Assembly (NCBI GenBank): GCA_002720735.1
Contig: PBJN01000030.1
Coordinates: forward strand, 14,563 to 25,303
DNA length: 10,741 bases
Direction: 5' to 3'
Origin: Porticoccaceae bacterium
Lineage (GTDB): Bacteria; Pseudomonadota; Gammaproteobacteria; Pseudomonadales; Porticoccaceae
Positions 1 through 7,210 of the stretch are shown piece by piece. The position numbers were made by a program, and so were the translations under genes. A model generated the notes under the pieces. It was not told the DNA's origin. It made no database searches and worked only from the letters and a program-made list of their open reading frames with translations. The first letter of the stretch is position 1, and each line of letters starts with the position of its first letter.

Positions 1-1107
1 GAGCGTATGAGCATTCTGGCTCTGGGAGTTATGCCTTATATTTCAGCATCTATTATTATGCAGTTGTTGGCAGCCACGGTTCCTAGCCTTGAGCAATTAA
101 AAAAAGAAGGCGATAGTGGGCGCAGGACGATAAATCAGTACACTCGTTACGGCACAGTTTTTCTAGCCCTTGTTCAGGGGACTGGGATGGCAGTCAGTTT
201 TGCTTCTCAAGGGCTCGCATATGAGGTTAACTTATTATTCTATTTAGTGGCTATTTCTTCGTTGGTAGCGGGTGCAGTGTTTTTGATGTGGTTAGGGGAG
301 CAGATAACGGAGCGGGGTATAGGTAATGGAATTTCTATGTTAATTTTTGCGGGTATTGTCGCTGGGATTCCGGGGGCTATTGGGCAAGCGCTCGAATCCG
401 CCAGGCAAGGTGATTTGAACCCGATTTTACTGATTTTTATTCTGGTTATAGCTGTTGCAGTAGTATATTTTGTTGTTTTTATCGAGCGAGGACAACGCAG
501 ACTTACAGTAAATTACGCTCAACGGCAAGGTCGCAGAGCATATAATGCTCAAACTTCGCACTTGCCTTTAAAGGTAAATATGTCTGGGGTAATTCCAGCC
601 ATATTCGCGAGCAGTTTGTTGCTATTTCCAACTTCGATAAGTACTTGGTTCGGTCAAGGGGTAAATGCTCCGGCATGGTTGCAAGATGTAGCGCTTCTTC
701 TTGGTCCTGGACAGCCCCTTTACATTATTCTGTTCTCGGCACTCATCATTTTTTTCAGTTTTTTTTACACGGCTTTGATGTACAACCCTCGAGAGGTGGC
801 AGATAATTTGAAGAAAGGCGGAGCATTCTTGCCTGGTATTCGGCCTGGTGAGCAAACTGCGCGTTATATCGACACTGTAACGACTCGGTTAACGTTGATT
901 GGGGGCATATACATCACATCTATATGCTTGATGCCCCAATTCTTAAATGTCTACTTTAATGTCCCATTTTACCTTGGTGGAACGTCACTGCTCATTGCTG
1001 TTGTAGTAACTATGGACTTCATGGCTCAAGTGCAATCTCATCTAATGTCTAAGCAATATGATTCGCTCATGAAAAAGGCGAACTTAAAAAATATCGGGCG
1101 TAAATAG
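1..1107 (+). CDS. secY: Protein translocase subunit SecY, 5' end missing
   Basis: SecY is the channel-forming inner-membrane subunit of the SecYEG translocon, which exports unfolded proteins and inserts membrane proteins. The reading frame is open from base 1, giving 368 visible residues. By alignment from memory with the 443-residue E. coli protein, about 72 N-terminal residues (TM1 and the plug region) lie outside the window. Visible marks are the [10 protein letters not shown] segment at the start (around TM2), [13 protein letters not shown] around residues 97-110, the HLPLKVN stretch near residue 187-193, and the cytoplasmic C5 loop [13 protein letters not shown], whose Arg at visible residue 281 matches the functionally important E. 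coli Arg357. The tail [11 protein letters not shown] is typical. It ends 12 nt before rpmJ, the usual end of the spc operon. Identity is secure; only the start is unseen. Confidence 0.98.
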   Translation, partial: ERMSILALGVMPYISASIIMQLLAATVPSLEQLKKEGDSGRRTINQYTRYGTVFLALVQGTGMAVSFASQGLAYEVNLLFYLVAISSLVAGAVFLMWLGEQITERGIGNGISMLIFAGIVAGIPGAIGQALESARQGDLNPILLIFILVIAVAVVYFVVFIERGQRRLTVNYAQRQGRRAYNAQTSHLPLKVNMSGVIPAIFASSLLLFPTSISTWFGQGVNAPAWLQDVALLLGPGQPLYIILFSALIIFFSFFYTALMYNPREVADNLKKGGAFLPGIRPGEQTARYIDTVTTRLTLIGGIYITSICLMPQFLNVYFNVPFYLGGTSLLIAVVVTMDFMAQVQSHLMSKQYDSLMKKANLKNIGRK

Positions 1108-1119
1108 GAGACTCATGCA

Positions 1120-1236
1120 TTGAAGGTTCGAGCATCAGTTAAAAAGATATGTCGTAACTGTAAGGTAGTGCGTCGAAAGGGCGTTGTGAGAGTTATTTGT
1201 AGTGTAGAACCCAGACACAAGCAGCGACAGGGTTGA
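1120..1236 (+). CDS. rpmJ: 50S ribosomal protein L36 (bL36), TTG start
   Basis: This 38-residue protein is the small zinc-binding L36 of the large ribosomal subunit. It begins KVRASVKK after the initiator and ends EPRHKQRQG. Cys11, Cys14, Cys27 and His33 form the zinc ribbon of the zinc-binding (C+) paralogue, and the length equals that of E. coli L36. The start must be TTG at 1120: the same frame carries the secY stop at 1105-1107 and has no ATG or GTG between, while the nearby ATG at 1115 is followed by a stop after one codon. A TAGGAG Shine-Dalgarno at 1105-1110 overlaps the secY stop and lies 9 nt before the TTG, so initiation is probably coupled to the end of secY. The position between secY and rpsM is the classical one. 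Confidence 0.96.
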   Translation: MKVRASVKKICRNCKVVRRKGVVRVICSVEPRHKQRQG

Positions 1237-1354
1237 TTTTTGTGGCTCCTATCGGTAGACTTCTGCGCCATTTTAGTAGGCAAGACTTAAGTTTTACGAG
1301 GCCGCCGTTTGTTGTGCGCCTTCGTTACGACATATAGACAGTGGAGTAAATTCA
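1237..1354 (+). promoter_or_regulatory. Leader before rpsM, possible S4-responsive alpha leader
   Basis: This 118-nt non-coding gap occupies the place of the alpha-operon leader, where in E. coli a pseudoknot around the rpsM start binds ribosomal protein S4 and represses the operon. GGAG at 1343-1346 is the rpsM ribosome binding site. CGAG-G-CC at 1297-1303 can pair, with one bulged G, with GGCTCG at 1357-1362 across rpsM codons 1-3, which is the part of the E. coli target that pairs with a leader loop. TGTTGT and ACGACA flanking 1317-1327 could form a short stem. I could not reproduce the full E. coli fold, and no convincing sigma70 promoter is visible. The role is inferred mainly from position. 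Confidence 0.35.
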
Positions 1355-1711
1355 ATGGCTCGAATTGCAGGAGTTAACATACCCGATAAAAAGCATGCAG
1401 TGGTTTCTTTGACGTATGTTTATGGAATAGGACGGCAGACTGCAAGGAGCATTTGCGCGCAAACAGGTGTCAATGAAAGCACAAAAATCGGAGAATTAGA
1501 TGATAGTGAATTAGATAAACTGCGCGCGGCTGTAGGTGATTATGAAGTAGAAGGTGATCTTCGGAGAAACGTAAGTATTTGTGTTAAGAGATTAATGGAT
1601 CTTGGCTGCTACAGGGGTCTGCGACATCGGCGAAATCTCCCTGTGCGTGGACAACGGACTAAAACCAATGCACGAACTCGTAAGGGTCCGAGGCGACCTA
1701 TAAAAAGATAA
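1355..1711 (+). CDS. rpsM: 30S ribosomal protein S13 (uS13)
   Basis: S13 sits in the head of the small subunit, contacts the large subunit (bridge B1) and touches the P-site tRNA through its basic tail. The 118-residue length equals that of E. coli S13. The protein opens [16 protein letters not shown], carries the helix-two-turn-helix region around YGIGRQTA, the very conserved [25 protein letters not shown] segment near residues 70-92, and the basic C-terminus with [23 protein letters not shown] at 1355 is 8 nt after GGAG at 1343-1346. It is the first gene of the alpha operon and is followed 15 nt later by rpsK. Nothing in it is unusual. Confidence 0.98.
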   Translation: MARIAGVNIPDKKHAVVSLTYVYGIGRQTARSICAQTGVNESTKIGELDDSELDKLRAAVGDYEVEGDLRRNVSICVKRLMDLGCYRGLRHRRNLPVRGQRTKTNARTRKGPRRPIKR

Positions 1712-1726
1712 TCCAAAAGGTGTGGG

Positions 1727-2119
1727 ATGGCGAAAACATTAACTAAATCGACGCGGAAAAAGGTCACTAAGACCGTCATAGATGGAATAGCGCATATCTA
1801 TGCGTCGTTTAACAATACCATAGTGACTATAACTGATCGACAAGGCAATGCTTTGTCATGGGCTACTGCAGGCGGATCTGGCTTCCGCGGATCTCGAAAA
1901 AGTACACCTTTTGCGGCGCAAGTAGCAGCAGAACGAGCCGGAGAAGCTGCTAAAGAATACGGGCTGAAAAATCTTGATGTTCAAGTGAAGGGTCCAGGTC
2001 CAGGTCGAGAGTCTGCGGTGCGCGCATTGAACAGCGCAGGATACAAAATAACTAATATCACTGACGTCACGCCAGTTCCTCATAATGGATGTCGTCCACC
2101 TAAAAAACGGCGAGTTTAA
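1727..2119 (+). CDS. rpsK: 30S ribosomal protein S11 (uS11)
   Basis: S11 lies on the platform of the small subunit, near the 3' end of 16S rRNA and the mRNA exit. The protein is 130 residues against 129 in E. coli. The central block [20 protein letters not shown] (residues 44-63), the [14 protein letters not shown] motif (88-101) and the C-terminal [15 protein letters not shown] are diagnostic. Asn120-Gly121 is the conserved site that in E. coli S11 carries an isoaspartate; whether it is modified here cannot be seen. AAAAGG at 1715-1720 is the ribosome binding site, 6 nt before ATG 1727. It is second in the alpha operon, 9 nt before rpsD. Confidence 0.98.
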   Translation: MAKTLTKSTRKKVTKTVIDGIAHIYASFNNTIVTITDRQGNALSWATAGGSGFRGSRKSTPFAAQVAAERAGEAAKEYGLKNLDVQVKGPGPGRESAVRALNSAGYKITNITDVTPVPHNGCRPPKKRRV

Positions 2120-2128
2120 GAGAAAAAT

Positions 2129-2749
2129 ATGGCTAGATATTTGGGACCAACTTGTAAATTATCGAGACGCGAGGGAACAGATCTTTTTTTAAAGAGCGGT
2201 GTCAGACCCCTTGAGTCCAAGTGCCGATCTGAAAGCGCGCCGGGTCAGCACGGTCAACGTCGTGGTAGATTGTCAGACTACGGTGTCCAACTTCGAGAGA
2301 AACAAAAAGTGCGACGTATTTACGGCGTGCTAGAAAAACAATTTCGAAATTACTACAAGGCGGCGGCAAGGATAAGAGGAAACACGGGTGAGAATCTTTT
2401 AAATTTGTTAGAGCAGCGTCTTGATAATGTCGTGTATCGTATGGGGTTCGGCAGTACACGGGCTGAAGCACGTCAACTTGTTGCTCACAATGCTGTTTTA
2501 GTAAATGGAAAAAAAGTCAATATACCTTCATATGGAGTCAAAATTGGTGATGTAGTGGGAATTAGGGAAAAATCTAAAAAACAGCTACGTATTAGGACGG
2601 CAATGCAACTGGCCACGCAGAGGGGTATTGGAGATTGGCTGTCCGTAGAGGAAGGGAAATTGGAAGGGACATTCGTCAGAAATCCTGATCGATCTGACAT
2701 ATTAGCTGAGGTTAATGAAAACCTTATCGTTGAACTCTATTCCAAGTAA
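2129..2749 (+). CDS. rpsD: 30S ribosomal protein S4 (uS4)
   Basis: S4 is a primary 16S rRNA-binding protein that starts assembly of the 30S body. In E. coli it is also the translational repressor of the alpha operon. The length of 206 residues equals E. coli S4. Motifs seen are [46 protein letters not shown], the S4 RNA-binding domain from about residue 96 ([21 protein letters not shown]), and the end LIVELYSK. The N-terminus has only two cysteines, at 9 and 32, not the four of the zinc-binding S4 type, so this is the zinc-free form. The Shine-Dalgarno is weak: an AAGAGA run lies just after the rpsK stop, so coupling to rpsK is likely. Confidence 0.98.
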   Translation: MARYLGPTCKLSRREGTDLFLKSGVRPLESKCRSESAPGQHGQRRGRLSDYGVQLREKQKVRRIYGVLEKQFRNYYKAAARIRGNTGENLLNLLEQRLDNVVYRMGFGSTRAEARQLVAHNAVLVNGKKVNIPSYGVKIGDVVGIREKSKKQLRIRTAMQLATQRGIGDWLSVEEGKLEGTFVRNPDRSDILAEVNENLIVELYSK

Positions 2750-2776
2750 TCTGACTTGGTACTTACAGGGGAAACT

Positions 2777-3772
2777 ATGCAAAATTCTGCGACTGAATTT
2801 TTAACACCTCGAAACATTGATGTTACCTCCCACGACGCTACTCATGCACGAATCGTCCTAGAGCCACTAGAGCGTGGGTTTGGACATACGTTAGGCAATG
2901 CTTTGCGAAGGATACTGCTGTCCTCGATGTCTGGCAGCGCAATTGTTGAAGCAGACATTGCTGGTGTCGAACACGAATATTCTACCATTGAAGGCGTACA
3001 AGAAGACGTGATGGAGATAATTTTAAATCTCAAGGGTGTTGCAGTAGTGATGGCAGAGACAGATTCGAGTATTGTCTCAATTGATATGCAGGGTCCCGGA
3101 CAAGTCACGGCAGGGGACATTATAGTCGATAATAATGTCGAGGTTGTCAATAAAGATCACGTGATTGCAAACATCTCGGGTGATACGCGTTTGTCAATGC
3201 AGTTGAGAATTGAGCGTGGACGCGGTTATCAACCTGCTGACTCACGTGTGTTTGACGAAGAGTTTAGATCAATTGGTCGTTTAAAGATAGATGCAACCTT
3301 CAGTCCGATCTTTAGTGTCTCTTACAATGTAGAAAATGCAAGGGTAGAGAATCGTACTGACCTTGATAAATTAGTGTTGGAACTTGAGACCAATGGTACC
3401 ATCGATCCAGAAGAAGCAATTCGTCGAGCAGCAACTATTCTTCAGCAGCAATTGGCAGTATTCGTTGATCTTGAGGGAGAATCCATGGCTGAACCAGAGG
3501 AAGAAGAGGCCACGATAGATCCCACATTATTACGTCCAGTCGATGATCTTGAGTTAACCGTTCGCTCTGCGAATTGCTTAAAGGCTGAAAGTATTTACTA
3601 TATCGGTGATCTGATTCAGCGTACAGAGGTTGAGTTATTGAAGACTCCAAATTTGGGTAAGAAATCTCTTACTGAAATTAAAGATGTGCTGGCCTCTAGG
3701 GGACTATCTCTGGGGATGAGATTAGAAAATTGGCCGCCGGCAAGTCTCAAAAGTGAGAAAGAGTTTATATAG
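2777..3772 (+). CDS. rpoA: DNA-directed RNA polymerase subunit alpha
   Basis: The alpha subunit dimerises to scaffold RNA polymerase assembly, and its C-terminal domain binds UP elements and activators. I choose ATG 2777 (331 residues; E. coli 329) over an in-frame TTG at 2756. [12 protein letters not shown] aligns with the E. coli N-terminus, and AGGGGA at 2767-2772 is 4 nt upstream. The N-terminal domain shows [20 protein letters not shown] and, later, [20 protein letters not shown]. An acidic linker (EPEEEEA) follows at about residues 236-242. The C-terminal domain has [20 protein letters not shown], with Arg263 matching the DNA-binding Arg265 of E. coli, then [16 protein letters not shown] and [11 protein letters not shown]. 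The 27-nt gap after rpsD and the gene order are those of the alpha operon. Confidence 0.97.
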   Translation: MQNSATEFLTPRNIDVTSHDATHARIVLEPLERGFGHTLGNALRRILLSSMSGSAIVEADIAGVEHEYSTIEGVQEDVMEIILNLKGVAVVMAETDSSIVSIDMQGPGQVTAGDIIVDNNVEVVNKDHVIANISGDTRLSMQLRIERGRGYQPADSRVFDEEFRSIGRLKIDATFSPIFSVSYNVENARVENRTDLDKLVLELETNGTIDPEEAIRRAATILQQQLAVFVDLEGESMAEPEEEEATIDPTLLRPVDDLELTVRSANCLKAESIYYIGDLIQRTEVELLKTPNLGKKSLTEIKDVLASRGLSLGMRLENWPPASLKSEKEFI

Positions 3773-3821
3773 ATCTGATTATTAGAAATTTTTGTTTGGG
3801 TAAGAAGAGGGGGAAATAAAA

Positions 3822-4214
3822 ATGCGTCATAGAAACAGTGGTCGTAAATTAAATATGACCGGTGCGCATAGACGCGCTATGTTTCGTAACATGACGCGAT
3901 CTCTGGTAGAGCATGAACAGATAAAAACTACTCTGCCAAAGGCAAAGGAACTGCGGCGTGTTATTGAACCTATGATTACGGTTGCGAAAAAGGATAGCGT
4001 TGCAAACCGTCGATTGGTTTTCAATCGCTTGAGATGTAAGGCTTCAGTAGGAAAATTATTTTCTGAACTAGGACCTCACTTTCTGACTAGGCCAGGGGGT
4101 TATCTGAGAGTTTTAAAGTGTGGTCGCAGAACCGGTGATAACGCGCCTATGGCATATGTAACTCTCGTAGACCGACAGGTCGAAAAAAAAGTTCAGCCCT
4201 CCATTGAAGAGTAA
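3822..4214 (+). CDS. rplQ: 50S ribosomal protein L17 (bL17)
   Basis: L17 is a bacterial-specific protein of the large subunit near the peptide exit tunnel. It is 130 residues against 127 in E. coli. The opening [20 protein letters not shown] with [29 protein letters not shown] sequence after it is the family signature, and the C-terminal half carries [21 protein letters not shown] strong purine-rich ribosome binding site, AGGGGG at 3808-3813, lies 8 nt before ATG 3822. The gene is 49 nt after rpoA and closes the alpha operon. It faces the 3' end of apaH on the other strand across 50 nt. Confidence 0.98.
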   Translation: MRHRNSGRKLNMTGAHRRAMFRNMTRSLVEHEQIKTTLPKAKELRRVIEPMITVAKKDSVANRRLVFNRLRCKASVGKLFSELGPHFLTRPGGYLRVLKCGRRTGDNAPMAYVTLVDRQVEKKVQPSIEE

Positions 4215-4239
4215 TTGTATTTATTTTTAATCGATTTTT

Positions 4240-4260
4240 AAGTGCTAGAGTCACTTTTAT
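4240..4260 (+). terminator. Weak candidate terminator after rplQ
   Basis: AAGTG at 4240-4244 and CACTT at 4252-4256 form a 5-bp stem around a 7-nt loop. The run TTTT (4255-4258) overlaps the end of the stem and gives a short U-tract on the plus strand only. This is the only hairpin with following T residues in the 50-nt gap between the converging rplQ and apaH. The stem is short and AT-rich, so it may be weak or not functional. The minus strand of the same hairpin is followed by A residues and would not terminate apaH transcription intrinsically. Confidence 0.3.
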
Positions 4261-4264
4261 AGCG

Positions 4265-5104
4265 CTATTTATCATTACTTTCATAAGGCTCGGCTCTCGC
4301 GGAGTGTTCAAAAATATCACCAGTATCCAGATTTAGAACCTTGAGTTTCCCCCCCCACACGTATGCGGCATCCATAGGTAGTAAGTTCATAGTGCCATGA
4401 TTGCCCTTCAGCGCTGCCCAATGCCCAAAGATAATGTTTTCATCTCCCCATAAATCGCGCCGATGAATGAACCATGCTGCAAAACCGGTTGTGTTATTTA
4501 AATTCGGTGTCGAAGCTTCCTCTGTACTAAATTCGAGTGTACCGTCTGCTTTACATCGTCTCATTCGAGTTAGGTAATTGGTTATTGCCCGATATCGTCT
4601 CATTCCAACGAAATTGTTATTCCACGATACGGGGTTATCCCCATACATTGAACTAAAAAAGACGTTCGCTTGATTTGACTGAAGTAACATTGATAATTCA
4701 TTTGCATAATCACCAGCTTGGCTGAGAGACCACTGTGGAGGGATTCCAGCATGTACAACAGTATACTCTTTAATTTTTAGCAATAGCGGTTGCCGTTGAA
4801 GCCAATTTATTAATTTGTCTCGATCGGGGGCTTGCAATATCTCGTCAAATTTATCTGAAATTCTTGGTAAGCGAGAACCTCTTGACACGGCAAGAAGATG
4901 AAGATCATGGTTGCCGAGAACTGTGACAAAACGGCTTTCAAGTTCATAACAAAAGCGAAGTGTTTTGAGTGAATCTGGCCCACGATTGACCAGATCCCCA
5001 GTTGAGATCAATCGATCGCTTTGCGGATCGAAACCCACTTTTTTTAGTACTATTTGAAGTGCTTCGAAGCATCCGTGGATATCGCCGACAACGAAGTCTG
5101 TCAT
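4265..5104 (-). CDS. apaH: Bis(5'-nucleosyl)-tetraphosphatase, symmetrical (ApaH)
   Basis: ApaH is a cytosolic metallophosphatase that splits Ap4A symmetrically into two ADP; in E. coli it also removes Np4 caps from RNA. The protein is 279 residues (E. coli 280). The phosphoesterase motifs are all present: GDIHGC at 7-12, GDLVNRG at 36-42, GNHDLH at 64-69, HAG at 118-120 and GHWA at 227-230. Near the C-terminus the usual LDTGC-V-WGG motif reads PMDAAYVWGG (243-252), so the Thr-Gly-Cys after the Asp has changed. The same spot holds a run of eight G (plus-strand C at 4349-4356). ATG 5104 has no clear Shine-Dalgarno; a 6-codon open frame ends in TAATG overlapping it. It is last in the lptD cluster, 317 nt after rsmA, with apaG absent. 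Confidence 0.95.
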   Translation of the reverse strand: MTDFVVGDIHGCFEALQIVLKKVGFDPQSDRLISTGDLVNRGPDSLKTLRFCYELESRFVTVLGNHDLHLLAVSRGSRLPRISDKFDEILQAPDRDKLINWLQRQPLLLKIKEYTVVHAGIPPQWSLSQAGDYANELSMLLQSNQANVFFSSMYGDNPVSWNNNFVGMRRYRAITNYLTRMRRCKADGTLEFSTEEASTPNLNNTTGFAAWFIHRRDLWGDENIIFGHWAALKGNHGTMNLLPMDAAYVWGGKLKVLNLDTGDIFEHSARAEPYESNDK

Positions 5105-5421
5105 TAAGTTTTTAATTTATCCATAGATTCAAGATAGTACAGTAAAAAGGATAAAGGAATTTGGTTTTTATTGGTACCTTCCACATTATTATTACTTTGT
5201 CAGATTTATAAGTCGTTACTCTGGTAAAGATATGAGATCAATCAAATTGAAAGCGGGACTGCTATTGTATTACAACAAGCTAATTTATGTACTAGCTCTA
5301 TAAGCTCTTGTGATGAGATCTTTGGAGAAGGTTTCTCTTCTCTCCATAGTTAAACCGATGATAGAACTATAAACACAGTAAGACATGGCAAAAGATGATT
5401 AGCAATCGAAACAACAACAGC
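5105..5421. other. 317-nt AT-rich gap where apaG is expected
   Basis: In many gammaproteobacteria apaG (about 125 codons) lies between rsmA and apaH. Here no ApaG-like motif, such as the conserved YVFAYTI-type or SGxxL segments, is readable in any of the three minus-strand frames, and each frame is broken by stops. The longest minus-strand ATG frame, 5386-5285, would encode 33 residues, has no Shine-Dalgarno and resembles nothing I know. A hairpin with arms at 5324-5330 and 5337-5343 has no following T-run on either strand. TTTATA at 5205-5210 reads TATAAA on the minus strand but has no good -35 partner at 15-19 bp. I see no gene here. A promoter for apaH could lie in it, but I cannot point to one. 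Confidence 0.7.
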
Positions 5422-6222
5422 CTAATTTGTATGGACATTTAAGTTTGTGAGCTGATTACTCAAGTAAACATAATCTTTAACTGATATTTGGTCTGGTCTT
5501 AGATTTAAGTCTATTGCTGGGAAAAATTCGTCAGGCTCTGAACAGAACCTCCTCAAACTGTTGCGGAGAGTTTTTCGACGCTGTTGGAAACATGTGGTCA
5601 CTAAGTGCGCCAGCATCAGCTCATCTTCAGCATTTGGATTAATCCGTTTCCTTGGTATGAGTCTCACGAAGCAGGAGGTTACTTTCGGGGTTGGATGAAA
5701 AGCACTCGGTGGAACGCTTAGCATTGGAAACACCTCACAAAAATATTGTACCATCACGGTTAATCGCCCGTAAGCTTTACTGCAAGGTTTTGCATGAATG
5801 CGCTGGGCAACTTCAAGTTGCAACATGAATAACATGTCTTTGATTACGTCTCTATGCCGGATCAGGTGAAAAATCAAAGGTGTCGCAATATTATAAGGTA
5901 AATTGCCAACAATTCTGATAGGTAGTGGAGCAAAATTTCTACTAAAGTTAATCTTGAGAGCATCGCTTTCGGCTACAAAAAAATTTTTGTGATGGACAAA
6001 CTTTTGTTTGAGAAAGTGGGCCAAATCTCTGTCTATTTCTATGGTCCATAATCTTGGGCAGAATTGTAATAGTCGCTCAGTAAGCGCACCTTTTCCTGGA
6101 CCAATTTCAACTAAATTATCGAGGTATTTTGGAGCGATAATCCCAATGATCTGGTCGATTATATCTTTATCGGCTAAAAAATTTTGACCGAAACGTTTCT
6201 TAGCTTGGTTATTTGGGCACAA
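5422..6222 (-). CDS. rsmA: 16S rRNA (adenine1518-N6/adenine1519-N6)-dimethyltransferase RsmA (KsgA)
   Basis: RsmA uses S-adenosylmethionine to dimethylate two adjacent adenines in helix 45 of 16S rRNA, a late checkpoint in 30S assembly. I start it at TTG 6222, giving 266 residues (E. coli 273) with MCPNNQAKKRFGQNFL at the N-terminus. This TTG lies one base after the pdxA stop. The in-frame ATG codons farther up (6366 and 6333) fall inside pdxA and would add a 37-48 residue extension unlike the family. Motifs are KKRFGQNF at 8-15, SAM-binding EIGPGKGALTE at 39-49, acidic EIDRD at 62-66, catalytic NLPYN at 107-111, VPPSAFHPTPKV at 170-181 and QRRKTLRNSL at 214-223. Expression is probably coupled to pdxA translation. 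The enzyme call is secure; the start is likely but not certain. Confidence 0.95.
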   Translation of the reverse strand: MCPNNQAKKRFGQNFLADKDIIDQIIGIIAPKYLDNLVEIGPGKGALTERLLQFCPRLWTIEIDRDLAHFLKQKFVHHKNFFVAESDALKINFSRNFAPLPIRIVGNLPYNIATPLIFHLIRHRDVIKDMLFMLQLEVAQRIHAKPCSKAYGRLTVMVQYFCEVFPMLSVPPSAFHPTPKVTSCFVRLIPRKRINPNAEDELMLAHLVTTCFQQRRKTLRNSLRRFCSEPDEFFPAIDLNLRPDQISVKDYVYLSNQLTNLNVHTN

Positions 6223-6223
6223 A

Positions 6224-7210
6224 TCACATTTTCTCTGAGAAACTATTTGATAGCTGTAACGCCATTTGTATAGCAATTTGCAGACTGCCAATAGAGGCAA
6301 TACCTTTTCCGGCGAGGTCCAAAGCAGTTCCATGATCGACCGAAGTCCGCACGATGGGGAGTCCAAGTGTTATGTTAGCCGAACACCCAAATCCATGCGA
6401 CTTAAGGACGGGAAGCCCTTGATCATGGTACATAGCAAGAACAGCATCAGCACTATTTAGATACTTTTCTGTAAATATTGTATCAGCGGGTAGTGGTCCC
6501 GTGACGTCAATTTCGCTCGCTCGCATCAAAGTAACTGCCGGAATTATGATTTCTTCTTCCTCTCGACCGAGGTGACCAGATTCTCCAGCATGTGGATTAA
6601 GTCCACAAACTAAGATCCTTGGGCACAGGATCCCAAAACGATTTTTTAAATCATTGTGGAGGACTTTTATTACACGAGTCAAATGGCTAAAAGTGATTGT
6701 ATCTGGGACTTTTCTGAGTGGGATATGTGTCGTAGCTAGCGCAACTCTCAATTTTGCAGTTGCAAGCATCATCACCACACACGGAGTATTTGTTCGTTTA
6801 GCCAAATATTCTGTGTGGCCCATGAAATCAATACCCGCGGCGTTAATTGATGATTTTTGTATAGGGCCTGTAACGATTGCGTCACATTCTTTTGAAATAC
6901 ATGCGTTTATAGCGGCATCAAGACACTTGAGTACATATTCCGAATTACCAGGATTAACAGTGCCGATTTTTTCTTTAAAACTTAGCCTCACAGGCATTAT
7001 TGTCAGTTCATTTGGTTTCGATGGGTTGGGTTTTTCTCCCATTTCTCGTAGGCTAAGTGATAAACCCAAATGATTAGCATACCTCTCAAGAAGTTCTGGA
7101 TCAGCGAAAGCCACGATCTCATGATTTGATGCGTGTTGCATGTATCGAATTAATAGCTCTGGACCGATCCCAGCTGGTTCACCAGGTGTCAATGCCAGTC
7201 TTTTAATCAT
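6224..7210 (-). CDS. pdxA: 4-hydroxythreonine-4-phosphate dehydrogenase PdxA
   Basis: PdxA oxidises 4-phosphohydroxy-L-threonine with NAD in the DXP-dependent route to pyridoxal phosphate; its product condenses with deoxyxylulose phosphate through PdxJ. The protein has 328 residues (E. coli 329). Seen are LTPGEPAGIGPE at 7-18, VTGPIQKSSIN at 113-123, GHTEY at 131-135, ATTHIPLR at 159-166, the NPHAGE motif at 205-210, GPLPADT at 238-244 and YHDQGLPVLK at 261-270. His162, His207 and His262 correspond to the three metal ligands of the E. coli enzyme (166, 211, 266). RTSVDHGTALDLAGKG at 288-303 is also typical. The start ATG overlaps the surA stop in ATGA, indicating translational coupling. Its TGA is one base before the rsmA start. 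Confidence 0.97.
   Translation of the reverse strand: MIKRLALTPGEPAGIGPELLIRYMQHASNHEIVAFADPELLERYANHLGLSLSLREMGEKPNPSKPNELTIMPVRLSFKEKIGTVNPGNSEYVLKCLDAAINACISKECDAIVTGPIQKSSINAAGIDFMGHTEYLAKRTNTPCVVMMLATAKLRVALATTHIPLRKVPDTITFSHLTRVIKVLHNDLKNRFGILCPRILVCGLNPHAGESGHLGREEEEIIIPAVTLMRASEIDVTGPLPADTIFTEKYLNSADAVLAMYHDQGLPVLKSHGFGCSANITLGLPIVRTSVDHGTALDLAGKGIASIGSLQIAIQMALQLSNSFSEKM

Noticed and set aside
1309..1338. Possible promoter TTGTTG with TATAGA before rpsM
   Set aside because: The match is poor and the predicted transcription start would fall at the rpsM ribosome binding site.
2756..2776. Earlier TTG start for rpoA adding seven residues
   Set aside because: ATG 2777 aligns with the family N-terminus and has a good AGGGGA site just upstream; the TTG does not.
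5324..5343. Inverted repeat with 7-nt arms (one G-U pair) and a 6-nt loop downstream of rsmA
   Set aside because: No T-run follows on the minus strand, so it does not look like an intrinsic terminator, and the purine/pyrimidine-rich sequence makes chance pairing likely.
5285..5386. 33-codon minus-strand ATG frame in the rsmA-apaH gap
   Set aside because: It has no ribosome binding site, no recognisable motif, and its length is expected by chance in AT-rich DNA.
6223..6366. N-terminal extension of rsmA from the in-frame ATG at 6366
   Set aside because: The extra 48 residues are the alternate frame of conserved pdxA sequence and do not resemble the RsmA family N-terminus.
6654..7073. 139-codon plus-strand frame antisense to pdxA
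   Set aside because: It lies wholly within the conserved pdxA coding sequence, shows no family resemblance, and is a shadow frame.
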